Both the position numbers and the translations under genes were made by a program. A stretch of 64,000 bases of DNA from Sharpea porci (GTDB taxonomy: Bacteria; Bacillota_I; Bacilli_A; Erysipelotrichales; Coprobacillaceae): positions 1-64,000 of the forward strand of contig NZ_VUNM01000002.1 in NCBI RefSeq assembly GCF_009695655.1, written 5' to 3'. The stretch's first letter is position 1; every line of letters begins with the position of its first letter. The notes under the pieces were generated by a model. The model was not told the origin of the DNA. It searched no databases and saw only the letters and a program-made list of their open reading frames with translations. Below, in pieces: positions 34,843 to 43,907 of this stretch.

Positions 34843-36260
34843 ATCTTAAATCCGTTTATTCTAAATTATTTATGGGATTTCTCATTACCCTCATCCTTTC
34901 TTTTAGTGTGACAGGTTATTATATTGTTAAACGCTCTTCAAGCAATACACAAAGCGTTGCACTTGAGGAACTTAAGGGAAGAAATGAGCATATTGCAGAT
35001 CTGGTAGAGACTGTTGATGAACAGGATATAAGGCGTATCCTTGATGATTATGCCAAGACAAGCAAGAGTGCCTTTCATATTGAAGGTGGGACGCTTCATG
35101 ACAGCTTTGGTAAAGTACAGATAGGCTTGGTGCTTGATGATGTTTCGATGAAATCGATGAAGGTCAAAGAAGGAGCAGTCAAGATAAGAAATCATGATAA
35201 TTTCTATCAGTATTCTAAAAGCTATAAAATCCATAATCAAATTTATATTATTACCGTTCAGAAAGATGTCAGTAAATCAGCATCAGCTTTCCTAGATTCC
35301 TTTATCTTATCTGGGGTGATTATGTTTCTTGTGGGAACTGTCGTATTCTTAGTGGTAAGTGATATTATTGTTAGACCAATTAGTAAGCTTACCGCGGCCA
35401 CAAAGGAATTATCAAAAGGTAATTACAAGGTTCGTGTTGGTTATGCTGGTGATGATGAGATTGGTAAGCTCTATGTTGCCTTCAATAAAATGGCTGTTGA
35501 ACTCAATAAGCAAGAAGCAAGAAGACAGCAGTTTATCTCCGATGTTTCCCATGAATTCCAGACCCCATTAACGGCTATTAGTGGTTTTGCCGGAATTTTG
35601 AAAATGGAAGATTTGCCAGCTGAGCAACGTATGAAATATGCTGATATTATAGCTTTCAATGCCAAAAGACTATCAACACTTTCGAAGAATATGTTGCAGT
35701 TAACTTTGCTTGAAGGTGAAGATGTGCAGCTCGAAAAAAGCAAGTATTCACTTATTGATCAGCTTAATCGTGTTATTGAGACGGAAGATAATAATGCGCT
35801 TGCGAAAGATATCGAAATTGAATTTAAGCATCCTCGTGGTGATATTGAGATTGTTGGTGATGAAGCAAGAATGGAGCAGGTCTGGATTAACTTGATTGGC
35901 AATGCTATTAAATATACGAATGAACATGGTGTGGTGACTGTTGATATACGTAAGACGACAAAGGATATTGAAGTGCGTGTAGAGGATACGGGTGTTGGTA
36001 TGAGCGAAGAAGCCATCAGTCATATCTTTGAGCGTTTCTATCGTGAAGACAAATCCCGCAGTGTCGAAGGAAATGGGCTTGGGTTATCGATTGTTAAGAG
36101 AATATTGGATTTACATGAATTTTCTCTTGATGTGACAAGCCAGGAAGATGTTGGTAGTGTTTTTACAGTCAAGATTCCTTATGCACCATTTGGTGATTTT
36201 GCGAAAAGATTAAATATAAAAAGAGATAAAGAACATGAAAATATTGGAAAAGAAGATTAA
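34839..36260 (+). CDS. Sensor histidine kinase (HAMP, HisKA, HATPase)
   Basis: The 473-residue membrane kinase has two spans (about 11-29 and 149-171) enclosing a 115-residue external sensor domain, a HAMP linker (IVRPISKLTAATKELSKGNYKVRV), a HisKA domain with phospho-acceptor His238 in SDVSHEFQTPLTAISGF, and an ATPase domain with N-box NLIGNAIKYT, G1 VEDTGVGMS and G2 GNGLGLSIV. The H-box has HEFQTPL rather than the usual HELRTPL. It works with the regulator encoded just upstream. The signal is unknown. Its end overlaps xpt. Confidence 0.94.
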   Translation: MNLKSVYSKLFMGFLITLILSFSVTGYYIVKRSSSNTQSVALEELKGRNEHIADLVETVDEQDIRRILDDYAKTSKSAFHIEGGTLHDSFGKVQIGLVLDDVSMKSMKVKEGAVKIRNHDNFYQYSKSYKIHNQIYIITVQKDVSKSASAFLDSFILSGVIMFLVGTVVFLVVSDIIVRPISKLTAATKELSKGNYKVRVGYAGDDEIGKLYVAFNKMAVELNKQEARRQQFISDVSHEFQTPLTAISGFAGILKMEDLPAEQRMKYADIIAFNAKRLSTLSKNMLQLTLLEGEDVQLEKSKYSLIDQLNRVIETEDNNALAKDIEIEFKHPRGDIEIVGDEARMEQVWINLIGNAIKYTNEHGVVTVDIRKTTKDIEVRVEDTGVGMSEEAISHIFERFYREDKSRSVEGNGLGLSIVKRILDLHEFSLDVTSQEDVGSVFTVKIPYAPFGDFAKRLNIKRDKEHENIGKED

Positions 36261-36813
36261 GGAAGAAGGTCAGGTTCTTGAGCCGGATATTCTTAAGGTG
36301 GATAGTTTTCTCAATCATCAGATTGATGTAAGTTTGTTTCAGGAAATAGGACAAACCTTTCAAAAGCATTTTAGTGATAAAAAGATTAATAAGATTTTAA
36401 CGATTGAAGCAAGTGGGATTGGTTTGGCAGTGATCTGTGCACAGAATTTTGATAACTGTAAAGTTGTTTTTGTGAAAAAGGCAGCTTCAAAGATTACGGA
36501 TGATCATGCCTATACAACAACGATTCATTCCTTCACTAAAAATACAGATTACATTGCGCGGGTTTCTGCTGATTATTTGAATGAGGATGATCATGTGCTT
36601 ATTCTTGATGATTTTCTTGCCAATGGAGAAGCAATATTAGGAATGTATGATCTATGTCAGCAGGCTCATGCAACAGTTGAAGGCATTGGCGTTGTTATTG
36701 CGAAGGGATTCCAGTCTGGGATGACAAGAATTAAGCAAGAAACAGGCTTGGATGTTTATGCCCTAGAAGTCATTGAAGGCTTTGAAAAGGGAAAGGTTAT
36801 ATTAAGGAAGTAG
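36235..36813 (+). CDS. xpt: Xanthine phosphoribosyltransferase
   Basis: The 192-residue enzyme salvages xanthine to XMP with phosphoribosyl pyrophosphate. VLILDDFLANGEAILG is the PRPP-binding loop in the form typical of Xpt, the N terminus LEKKIKEEGQVLEPDILKVDSFLNHQIDV is diagnostic, and the length equals the Bacillus enzyme (194). In many Bacillota xpt is under a purine riboswitch; none is seen here, since the gene starts within the 3' end of the kinase gene. It may thus be expressed with the two-component system or with smc, four bases downstream. Confidence 0.94.
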   Translation: MKILEKKIKEEGQVLEPDILKVDSFLNHQIDVSLFQEIGQTFQKHFSDKKINKILTIEASGIGLAVICAQNFDNCKVVFVKKAASKITDDHAYTTTIHSFTKNTDYIARVSADYLNEDDHVLILDDFLANGEAILGMYDLCQQAHATVEGIGVVIAKGFQSGMTRIKQETGLDVYALEVIEGFEKGKVILRK

Positions 36814-36817
36814 ATAT

Positions 36818-39757
36818 ATGTATCTAAAAAGAGTAGAACTGCAGGGGTTCAAGTCTTTTGCGGATAAGAGTGTAATAGAATTTGAACCGGGTGTAACAGG
36901 CATTGTAGGGCCCAATGGCTGTGGAAAATCGAATATTACAGATGCAATACGCTGGGTACTTGGTGAAAAGAGTGCAAAGGCCATGCGTGGGGATACGATG
37001 ACGGATGTCATTTTCTCTGGTTCAGAGGATCGTAAGCCTCTCAATATGGCGGAAGTGACTCTTGTCTTTGATAATGAAGATCATTATCTCGACAATGACA
37101 GTAATGAAGTGGAAATCACAAGACGTATTTATCGTGATGGTGGTGATGCTGAATATTATATTAATCGCCAGCAGTGCCGTTTAAAGGATATTACCGACCT
37201 TGTAATGGATACAGGGTTAGGGCGAGATTCATTATCAATTATCTCCCAGAACTCCATTAATGCCTTTGTTCAAAGTAAGCCAGAAGAGCGCCGTGGGATG
37301 TTTGAGGAGGCAGCCGGTGTTGCTCGCTATAAACAAAGAAAGAAGGAATCGGTCGCCAAGCTAGAGCGTACAACGACAAATCTTGAACGTGTAGAAGATA
37401 TTGTCAATGAACTCGAACGCCAGCTTAATCCTTTGAAGCGCCAGAAAGAAAAAGCAGAAACCTATCTGTCATTAAAAGATCAGCTTCAGGAAATTGAAGT
37501 CAGTGTTCTTGTCAAAGAGATACAGACATTTACTGAAGAACTCAAAGTTGTTGATCAGGAATTAAAAAAGCTTGATGCTGATAAAGTACAGAATGAAGCC
37601 CAAATGACTCTAAATGAAGGCAAGAAAGAAGAATTAGAAGCAAAAATGTATCAGCTTGATCAGGAAGTCAATGACTTGCAAGGTCAACTCTTAGCAGCAA
37701 TGAATAGAGTCAATGACTTGGAAATGCAGAAAGTTGAGATTGATGCTAATCGTAAACATATTCTTGAATCTACCAATAAAGAAGATCTTGCAGCAAAAAT
37801 TGCGAATATGAAAGCGATGCTTCAGGATGCCTTAAGCGAATATAATGACCGTGTTGAACGATATAATGAAACAAAGAAAGAAAAAGAAGAACTTGATGAA
37901 AAAACACGTCAAAGTGATATTGCCCAAAACAACCAACGCAATAAGATAGAAAATATCAATATATCTTTACACCAACTACGTGCTACAAGAGCGCAAATTA
38001 AAGATCAGCTTGAAAATAAATCAGGCTTGTCCTATGGTGTACGTACGATTTTAAAAGCTGCTGATACACTAGCTGGCATTAGAGGTGTTGTTAGTGATTT
38101 GGTTGTGCCTAGTGAAGGCTATGAGAAGGCTGTTGGTGTATCTCTTGGTGGCAGTGCTCAGTTCATCGTCACGCTAAGCGAACATGATGCAAAAAATGCC
38201 ATCAGTTATCTCAAACGCAATAAAGCAGGACGTGCGACATTCTTGCCTTTAGATGTCATCAAAGGGAGAACAATACGTAGCGATCTTGCCATGATTGCTA
38301 AAAACAGTGAAGGCTATTTAGGCGTTATGAGTGATTTTGTCACATATTCCCAAGATATCAAACAAATCGTTCTGAATTTGTTAGGACAGATTGTTGTAAC
38401 GGATACCCTTGATCATGCGACCATCCTCTCGAAGAATATTCAGCATCGTCTCAAGGTTGTCACTTTAGCGGGGGATGTTGTTAATGTTGGTGGTTCGTTA
38501 ACTGGTGGTAGTTTAAAAAATACCAACAATACATTTACTCATAAAGGAGAGCTAGAACGCATTGAAAAGCGAATTGGCGAGGAAGAAAATCATCTTCGCC
38601 AAGCGCGAATGGAATTGGCCCGTTTGGAAAATGAGGGACGTGAAATTCATCAAATGTTTTTACAAAAACAGGTATCATTTGCGAAACTGGAAGTTGTTGT
38701 TACGAATAAGATGAATGACTTGCAGGTAGCGAAAAGTGAATATGAAGCTCTCACCCATCAGTCTGCCAACCTAGAAGAACTTGAAGCGGATTCTGATGAT
38801 AACAAGCTCTTGGATGAACTCAATGAAGCTAAGCGTAAACGTGATACATTGAAGGAAGAAATTCAATATAAACGTGATATGCGTATGCGTTATGTCAATG
38901 AAAATGATATGCTTTCTAATGAATTGCGTGAATTAAGAGCTTCACAAAGAGTCATTGAAAAAGCTATTACAGATCATCGCATTGCGAAAACAAAATATGA
39001 AACAGATATTCAAAATGCGCTTAACCGCCTCAATGAATCCTACCAGATGACCTATGATCATGCCTTGGAATTCTTAAATGAGGAAGTTAATCTTGAGCAG
39101 GCAAAAGAAACTGTACGCTCACTTAGAATGCGTATTGCCTCACTTGGCAATGTCAATCTTGATGCCATTAAAGAATATGAAGACGTTTCGTCACGTTATG
39201 AGACACTCAATAAGAATCGCATTGAATTACGTGAAGCCCAGGATGCCTTGATGAAAGCCATCAATGATATGGACCAGATCATGGTTGAACGTTTCTCAGA
39301 AACATTTGAGAAAATCAATACGGAATTCAATCGTGTCTTTCGATACCTGTTTGGTGGGGGCTATGCTCAGCTCAAATATACGGATCCGGACAATATATTA
39401 GAGACAGGCATTGACATTGAAGCCCAGCCACCTGGAAAAGCAGCTAAGCTCCATTCCTTCTCAGGGGGCGAAAATGCATTAATTGCCTTGAGCTGTCTCT
39501 TTGCGATGATGTCTGTAAGAACAGTGCCACTTTCTATTCTTGACGAAGTAGAAGCTGCTTTGGATCCAGCCAATGTCGAAAGATTTGCGAAGTACTTACA
39601 GGAATATTCTGACAAGACACAATTTATTGTCGTGACCCATCGTGAAGGAACAATGGCACAATGTGATTTACTGTATGGAGCAACAATGCAACAAAAAGGT
39701 GTGACAAAACTTGTCAGTGTAAAGTTTGAAGATGCCACCCAGATGGCGAGTGCTTAA
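36818..39757 (+). CDS. smc: Chromosome segregation protein SMC, short-armed
   Basis: SMC is the ATPase of the bacterial condensin complex that organises and segregates the chromosome. Walker A is GPNGCGKSN near residue 32, signature FSGGENALIALSC near 880 and Walker B PLSILDEVEAALD near 910. A hinge with GIRGVVSDLVVPSEGYEKAV through NVGGSLTGGS occupies about 420-565, and the arms between are coiled coil. At 979 residues it is about 200 shorter than the usual 1150-1190, mostly from both arms. The start follows four bases after xpt, and ftsY lies 12 bases downstream, as in other Bacillota. rnc, often upstream, is absent here. Confidence 0.95.
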   Translation: MYLKRVELQGFKSFADKSVIEFEPGVTGIVGPNGCGKSNITDAIRWVLGEKSAKAMRGDTMTDVIFSGSEDRKPLNMAEVTLVFDNEDHYLDNDSNEVEITRRIYRDGGDAEYYINRQQCRLKDITDLVMDTGLGRDSLSIISQNSINAFVQSKPEERRGMFEEAAGVARYKQRKKESVAKLERTTTNLERVEDIVNELERQLNPLKRQKEKAETYLSLKDQLQEIEVSVLVKEIQTFTEELKVVDQELKKLDADKVQNEAQMTLNEGKKEELEAKMYQLDQEVNDLQGQLLAAMNRVNDLEMQKVEIDANRKHILESTNKEDLAAKIANMKAMLQDALSEYNDRVERYNETKKEKEELDEKTRQSDIAQNNQRNKIENINISLHQLRATRAQIKDQLENKSGLSYGVRTILKAADTLAGIRGVVSDLVVPSEGYEKAVGVSLGGSAQFIVTLSEHDAKNAISYLKRNKAGRATFLPLDVIKGRTIRSDLAMIAKNSEGYLGVMSDFVTYSQDIKQIVLNLLGQIVVTDTLDHATILSKNIQHRLKVVTLAGDVVNVGGSLTGGSLKNTNNTFTHKGELERIEKRIGEEENHLRQARMELARLENEGREIHQMFLQKQVSFAKLEVVVTNKMNDLQVAKSEYEALTHQSANLEELEADSDDNKLLDELNEAKRKRDTLKEEIQYKRDMRMRYVNENDMLSNELRELRASQRVIEKAITDHRIAKTKYETDIQNALNRLNESYQMTYDHALEFLNEEVNLEQAKETVRSLRMRIASLGNVNLDAIKEYEDVSSRYETLNKNRIELREAQDALMKAINDMDQIMVERFSETFEKINTEFNRVFRYLFGGGYAQLKYTDPDNILETGIDIEAQPPGKAAKLHSFSGGENALIALSCLFAMMSVRTVPLSILDEVEAALDPANVERFAKYLQEYSDKTQFIVVTHREGTMAQCDLLYGATMQQKGVTKLVSVKFEDATQMASA

Positions 39758-39769
39758 TGGAGGAGAAAT

Positions 39770-40750
39770 ATGGGATTTTTTAAGAGTATTAAAGAAGCCA
39801 TTGTCGGTAAATCGGCAAAGACAAATGAAAAATATGTAGCGGGTCTAGATAAGTCATCAGAAACCTTTTCTTCACGTATGAATGCCTTGGCTGCTCGCTA
39901 TCGTGAAATTGATGATGATTATTTTGAAGAGCTCGAAAACATCCTGATCATGAGTGATGTGGGTGTGAATATGGTGATGACGATTGTTGATGAAATTAAG
40001 AAGGAAGTGCGTCTTAATAATATCAAGGATCCTCGTGAAATTAATGAGATTATTGCGGATAAGATGTTTGTTATTTATGCCAATGATTCCATTATGACCA
40101 CAAAGCTCAATTATGCCAAAGAAGGCTTAACTGTCATTTTGATGGTGGGTGTCAATGGAGCTGGCAAGACAACAACAATTGGGAAACTCGCCCATAAGAT
40201 TATGGAAGAGGATCACAAGAAAGTCATGGTTGCTGCTGGTGATACGTTTAGAGCTGGGGCAATTGATCAGTTGGCTGTCTGGGCTGAACGATTAGGCATT
40301 GAATGTGTTACAGGTAAAGAAGGTGGTGATCCTTCATCGGTTATTTTTGATGGCCTGAAAAGAGCGAAAGAAGCTGGTGCGGATGTCTTGATTTGTGATA
40401 CGGCTGGCCGCTTACAAAATAAAGTTGGCTTGATGAAAGAACTTGAAAAAATGAATCGTATTATTAAGCGTGAAGTCCCTGATGGACCTCAGGAAACCCT
40501 TCTTGTCATCGATGCAACAACTGGCCAGAATGGTGTCAATCAGGCTGTTGAATTCAGCAAGATTACTGATATTACAGGGATTGTCCTGACAAAAATGGAT
40601 GGCACAGCTAAAGGCGGTATTGTGCTTTCCATTAAGGATATGTTGAATATTCCAGTGAAGTTTATTGGTCTAGGTGAAAAGATTGATGATTTACAGGAAT
40701 TTGATCTTGAACAATATATTTATGGCTTATGTCATGACTTGATGGGGTAG
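39770..40750 (+). CDS. ftsY: Signal recognition particle receptor FtsY
   Basis: FtsY (326 aa) is the membrane-associated SRP GTPase that receives ribosome-nascent chain complexes from Ffh. The NG domain is complete: G1 GVNGAGKTTTIGKLA near residue 127, DTFRAGAIDQL, G3 DTAGRLQNK, G4 TKMDGTAKGG. The long acidic A domain of enterobacterial FtsY is missing, as is typical in Gram-positive bacteria; the N terminus instead has an amphipathic MGFFKSIKEAI helix. AGGAGA precedes the start. It forms one operon with smc, ylxM and ffh. Confidence 0.96.
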   Translation: MGFFKSIKEAIVGKSAKTNEKYVAGLDKSSETFSSRMNALAARYREIDDDYFEELENILIMSDVGVNMVMTIVDEIKKEVRLNNIKDPREINEIIADKMFVIYANDSIMTTKLNYAKEGLTVILMVGVNGAGKTTTIGKLAHKIMEEDHKKVMVAAGDTFRAGAIDQLAVWAERLGIECVTGKEGGDPSSVIFDGLKRAKEAGADVLICDTAGRLQNKVGLMKELEKMNRIIKREVPDGPQETLLVIDATTGQNGVNQAVEFSKITDITGIVLTKMDGTAKGGIVLSIKDMLNIPVKFIGLGEKIDDLQEFDLEQYIYGLCHDLMG

Positions 40751-40752
40751 GC

Positions 40753-41082
40753 ATGGAAGATTTATTAGAGAAGAAAGAACATATTATTTTACTTCATGAT
40801 ATGTATGGAGATTTATTGACAGATAAACAGAATCAGTATATATCTTTATATTATGAAGAAGACTTGTCTTTAAGTGAGATTGCGGATGATTTACATGTCA
40901 GTAGAAATGCCGTCTATGATAATCTAAAAAGAGCAATTAAGCTAATGGAGAAGTATGAAGAAAAGCTTCATCTTTTAGAACGTCATCAAAAGCGTATGGC
41001 TTTGATTGATGAAATAGAAGAAGAAAATAAGAAGAAACATGAAGATATTGATGAATATCTTGAGATGTTGAGAAGACTATAG
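40753..41082 (+). CDS. ylxM: YlxM family SRP-associated helix-turn-helix protein (UPF0122)
   Basis: The 109-residue protein has the UPF0122/YlxM pattern: LLHDMYGDLLTDKQNQYISLYYEEDLSLSEIADDLHVSRNAVYDNLKRA, a sigma-70 region 4-like helix-turn-helix, followed by a charged helix. In streptococci YlxM modulates SRP GTPase activity and is encoded between ftsY and ffh, exactly as here. It starts three bases after ftsY and ends 10 bases before ffh. Confidence 0.94.
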   Translation: MEDLLEKKEHIILLHDMYGDLLTDKQNQYISLYYEEDLSLSEIADDLHVSRNAVYDNLKRAIKLMEKYEEKLHLLERHQKRMALIDEIEEENKKKHEDIDEYLEMLRRL

Positions 41083-41091
41083 GAGGACATT

Positions 41092-42480
41092 ATGGCTTTT
41101 GAATCATTATCGGATCGACTTCAAGAGTCTCTTAAGAAAATTAGAGGGCAATCCGTATTAACTGATGAAAATATGGAGGATATGCTAAGGGAGATTCGCT
41201 TAGCATTACTTGAAGCAGACGTTAACTTTAATGTAGTCAAAGAATTTATTGATCATACACGTGAAAAGGCTAAGGGACAAAATGTTGTTGGTTCATTAAA
41301 ACCAGGACAGCTGGTAGTTAAAATCGTGCATGATGAATTAGTAGAATTACTAGGGACAGAAGTTTCTGAAATCAATGTTGATAAGAATCCAACAATCATT
41401 ATGATGGTTGGTTTACAGGGTTCAGGTAAAACAACTTCAGCAGGTAAGATTGCGAAATATTTGCGTGATAAAAAAGGCAAGAAGCCATTAATGGTTGCAG
41501 CAGATATTTATCGTCCAGCAGCTGTTGAACAGTTAAAGACTCTAGGTGAAACATTGGATGTTCCTGTTTTTGCGAAGGGGACAGAAGTCTCAGCTGAAGA
41601 GATTGTGACGGAGGCTTTAGCATATGGTCGTGACAACAACAATGATGTCATCTTGATCGATACAGCCGGACGTTTACAAATTGATGAACGTTTGATGAAG
41701 GAGCTTGAAAATCTCAAAGCCATTGCTCATCCTGATGAAATTCTTTTAGTTGTGGATGCTTTAGCTGGTCAGGAAATTGCGAATGTTGCACAGAGCTTTA
41801 ATGATCAGCTTGGGGTAACAGGTGCAGTGCTCACTAAGCTTGATGGTGATTCTCGAGGCGGTGGAGCAATCTCTATTCGTTATATGACAGGCGTACCTAT
41901 TAAGTTTATTGGTACAGGTGAAAAGCTTGAAAATATTGATTTGTTCTATCCTGATCGTATGGCTGATCGTATCTTGGGCATGGGGGATGTTGTATCCTTG
42001 GTTGAAAAGGCTCAGGAAGTCTATGATGAGAAAGAAAGCATGAAGGCCATCACAAAAATGCAGAATGGGACTTTTGGCTTGGATGACATGCTTGTTCAGA
42101 TGCACCAGTTGCAGAAAATGGGACCACTGTCAGGAATTCTCAAAATGATTCCAGGGATGCCTAAATTACCTAATTTCAGTGATGAGGATTCAGCAGCAAA
42201 GCTTAAGATTACGGAATCCATCATCTATTCCATGACTAAAGAAGAACGCCGTCATCCTGATATTATTACCTTAAAGCGTAAAGAAAGAATCGCTAAGGGA
42301 TGTGGTATGGATGTAGCTGCTGTTAATCGTCTTTTAAAGCAGTTTGAAGAAAGCAAGAAGGTTATGAAGATGATGGGCAATATTGATCCTCGTACTGGAA
42401 TGCCTGGTCGTCCAAAACAGAATCCTTATATTGGTAATCCAAATCGTAAGAAGGTTCGTAAAAAGAAAAAGAAGAAATAG
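41092..42480 (+). CDS. ffh: Signal recognition particle protein Ffh
   Basis: Ffh (462 aa) binds signal peptides on nascent chains and the SRP RNA. The NG domain has VGLQGSGKTTSAGKIAKYL (G1), DIYRPAAVEQL, DTAGRLQID and TKLDGDSRGGGA. The methionine-rich M domain follows (MLVQMHQLQKMGPLSGILKMIPGMP, then RIAKGCGMDVAAVNRLLKQFEE, the RNA-binding helix-turn-helix). The C terminus ends in a lysine run. AGGAGG precedes the start. A terminator follows, so the expected rpsP is not on this transcript. Confidence 0.97.
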   Translation: MAFESLSDRLQESLKKIRGQSVLTDENMEDMLREIRLALLEADVNFNVVKEFIDHTREKAKGQNVVGSLKPGQLVVKIVHDELVELLGTEVSEINVDKNPTIIMMVGLQGSGKTTSAGKIAKYLRDKKGKKPLMVAADIYRPAAVEQLKTLGETLDVPVFAKGTEVSAEEIVTEALAYGRDNNNDVILIDTAGRLQIDERLMKELENLKAIAHPDEILLVVDALAGQEIANVAQSFNDQLGVTGAVLTKLDGDSRGGGAISIRYMTGVPIKFIGTGEKLENIDLFYPDRMADRILGMGDVVSLVEKAQEVYDEKESMKAITKMQNGTFGLDDMLVQMHQLQKMGPLSGILKMIPGMPKLPNFSDEDSAAKLKITESIIYSMTKEERRHPDIITLKRKERIAKGCGMDVAAVNRLLKQFEESKKVMKMMGNIDPRTGMPGRPKQNPYIGNPNRKKVRKKKKKK

Positions 42481-42486
42481 TGTATG

Positions 42487-42512
42487 GGACGTGTTGTTAC
42501 ACGTCCTTTTTT
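42487..42512 (+). terminator. Terminator of the smc-ftsY-ylxM-ffh operon
   Basis: GGACGTG (42487-42493) pairs with CACGTCC (42500-42506), followed by six T residues. Confidence 0.88.
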
Positions 42513-42540
42513 GGTATGATAGCTTAGAGGTGATAAGAAA

Positions 42541-43815
42541 ATGCTTTTAATCAAGAATGGACGTGTTATTGATCCAAAAACCAAAACAAATGCCCTGTTA
42601 GATCTATTGATTGATGATGGTAAAATCATCAAGATAGAAGAACATATTGAAGATGAAAATGCCGATATTATTGACGCCACAAATCTCATTGTCGCACCCG
42701 GTCTTATCGACAATCATGTACATTTTAGAGATCCAGGGTTTACTCATAAGGAAACCCTAGAAACAGGTGCTAATGCGGCTAAGGCAGGTGGCTTTACAAC
42801 CGTCGTTTGCATGGGAAATACAAAGCCATGTGTGGATAATGTCGAAGTCCTAGAAGACATCCAGGAACGGGCCAAATACTTGCCTATTCATGTCCTGCAA
42901 GCTGCAAATGTGACTTTGGGAATGAAGGGTAAAGAACTTACTGATATGGTTGCATTAAAAGAAGCAGGAACAATTGGCTTTACTGATGATGGTGTTCCTA
43001 TTAGAGACCCAAATGTAATGCTGGAAGCTATGCGTGTTGCAAAATCGCTTGATATGCCTATATCCCTTCATGAGGAAGATCCAGCACTTGTCGGCACGGC
43101 CGGTGTCAATGCAGGTCCTATTGCGGATAGTCTGCATATTGCCGGAGCAAGCCATTTGGCTGAAGAAACAATCACGGCAAGAGATTGTCTCTTGGCAAAA
43201 GAGACGGGTTGTCGTATCGATATCCAGCATCTTTCATCAGGAACGAGTGTGGATATTATTCGCTTTATGAAGAATTTAGGCGTTGATGTCTGGACGGAAG
43301 TCACGCCACAGCATCTTACGTTAACTGAGGAGGATGTTCTCACTTATGGTGCAAATGCGAAAATCAATCCCCCATTAAGAAGTGAAACAGATCGCATGAA
43401 ATTGATTGAAGGCTTAGTTGATGGAACAATCGATATGATTGTCACTGATCATGCCCCACATGCCAAAGAAGAAAAAGATAAAGGTATTGTTCATGGCGCT
43501 CCATCAGGAATGATTGGCCTTGAAACATCACTAGCTCTTACTTTAACAGCTTTGGTTGAACCAGGATTTATGAAAGTAGAAGATGTGATTGAGAAAATGA
43601 CTCTTAAGCCAGCTGAGTTCTACCATATGGATAAGGGAACAATCACAGTTGGTAAGGATGCGGATCTATGTATTTTTGATGAAAATGAACTGTGGACAAT
43701 CAAAGATGAAGATTTTCATTCAAAGAGTCACAATTCACCATTTATTGGTCGAAGTGTCAAGGGCCGTGTTCGCTATACAATTTGTGGTGGTAAGATTGTC
43801 TACCAGCATCATTAA
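42541..43815 (+). CDS. pyrC: Dihydroorotase
   Basis: PyrC (424 aa) closes N-carbamoyl-aspartate to dihydroorotate in pyrimidine synthesis. It is the type I amidohydrolase form used in Bacillota: LIDNHVHFRDPGFTHKE with the first metal histidines, LHEED, the histidine in DIQHLSSGTSVD and TDHAPHAKEEKDKG with the catalytic aspartate; NPPLRSETDR is also conserved. It is not next to any other pyr gene and has a terminator on each side. AGAGGTGA precedes the ATG. It lies between ffh and lacZ where rpsP usually follows ffh. Confidence 0.96.
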   Translation: MLLIKNGRVIDPKTKTNALLDLLIDDGKIIKIEEHIEDENADIIDATNLIVAPGLIDNHVHFRDPGFTHKETLETGANAAKAGGFTTVVCMGNTKPCVDNVEVLEDIQERAKYLPIHVLQAANVTLGMKGKELTDMVALKEAGTIGFTDDGVPIRDPNVMLEAMRVAKSLDMPISLHEEDPALVGTAGVNAGPIADSLHIAGASHLAEETITARDCLLAKETGCRIDIQHLSSGTSVDIIRFMKNLGVDVWTEVTPQHLTLTEEDVLTYGANAKINPPLRSETDRMKLIEGLVDGTIDMIVTDHAPHAKEEKDKGIVHGAPSGMIGLETSLALTLTALVEPGFMKVEDVIEKMTLKPAEFYHMDKGTITVGKDADLCIFDENELWTIKDEDFHSKSHNSPFIGRSVKGRVRYTICGGKIVYQHH

Positions 43816-43817
43816 GA

Positions 43818-43838
43818 AGTCGCAAGAGCGGCTTTTTT
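43818..43838 (+). terminator. Terminator of pyrC
   Basis: AGTCGC (43818-43823) pairs with GCGGCT (43828-43833) around AAGA, followed by TTTTT. Confidence 0.75.
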
Positions 43839-43845
43839 ACATTTA

Positions 43846-43882
43846 AGAAACCGTTTACAATATTTTAGTTTCCACTTATAAT
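43846..43882 (+). promoter_or_regulatory. lacZ promoter with overlapping cre site
   Basis: TTTACA (43854-43859), a 17-base spacer and consensus TATAAT (43877-43882) make a good promoter. AGAAACCGTTTACA (43846-43859) fits 13 of 14 positions of the CcpA consensus TGWAANCGNTNWCA and covers the whole -35 box, so CcpA binding should block RNA polymerase when better sugars are present. Confidence 0.8.
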
Positions 43883-43907
43883 AATTTTATCAGATGGGAG
43901 GAAGAAT

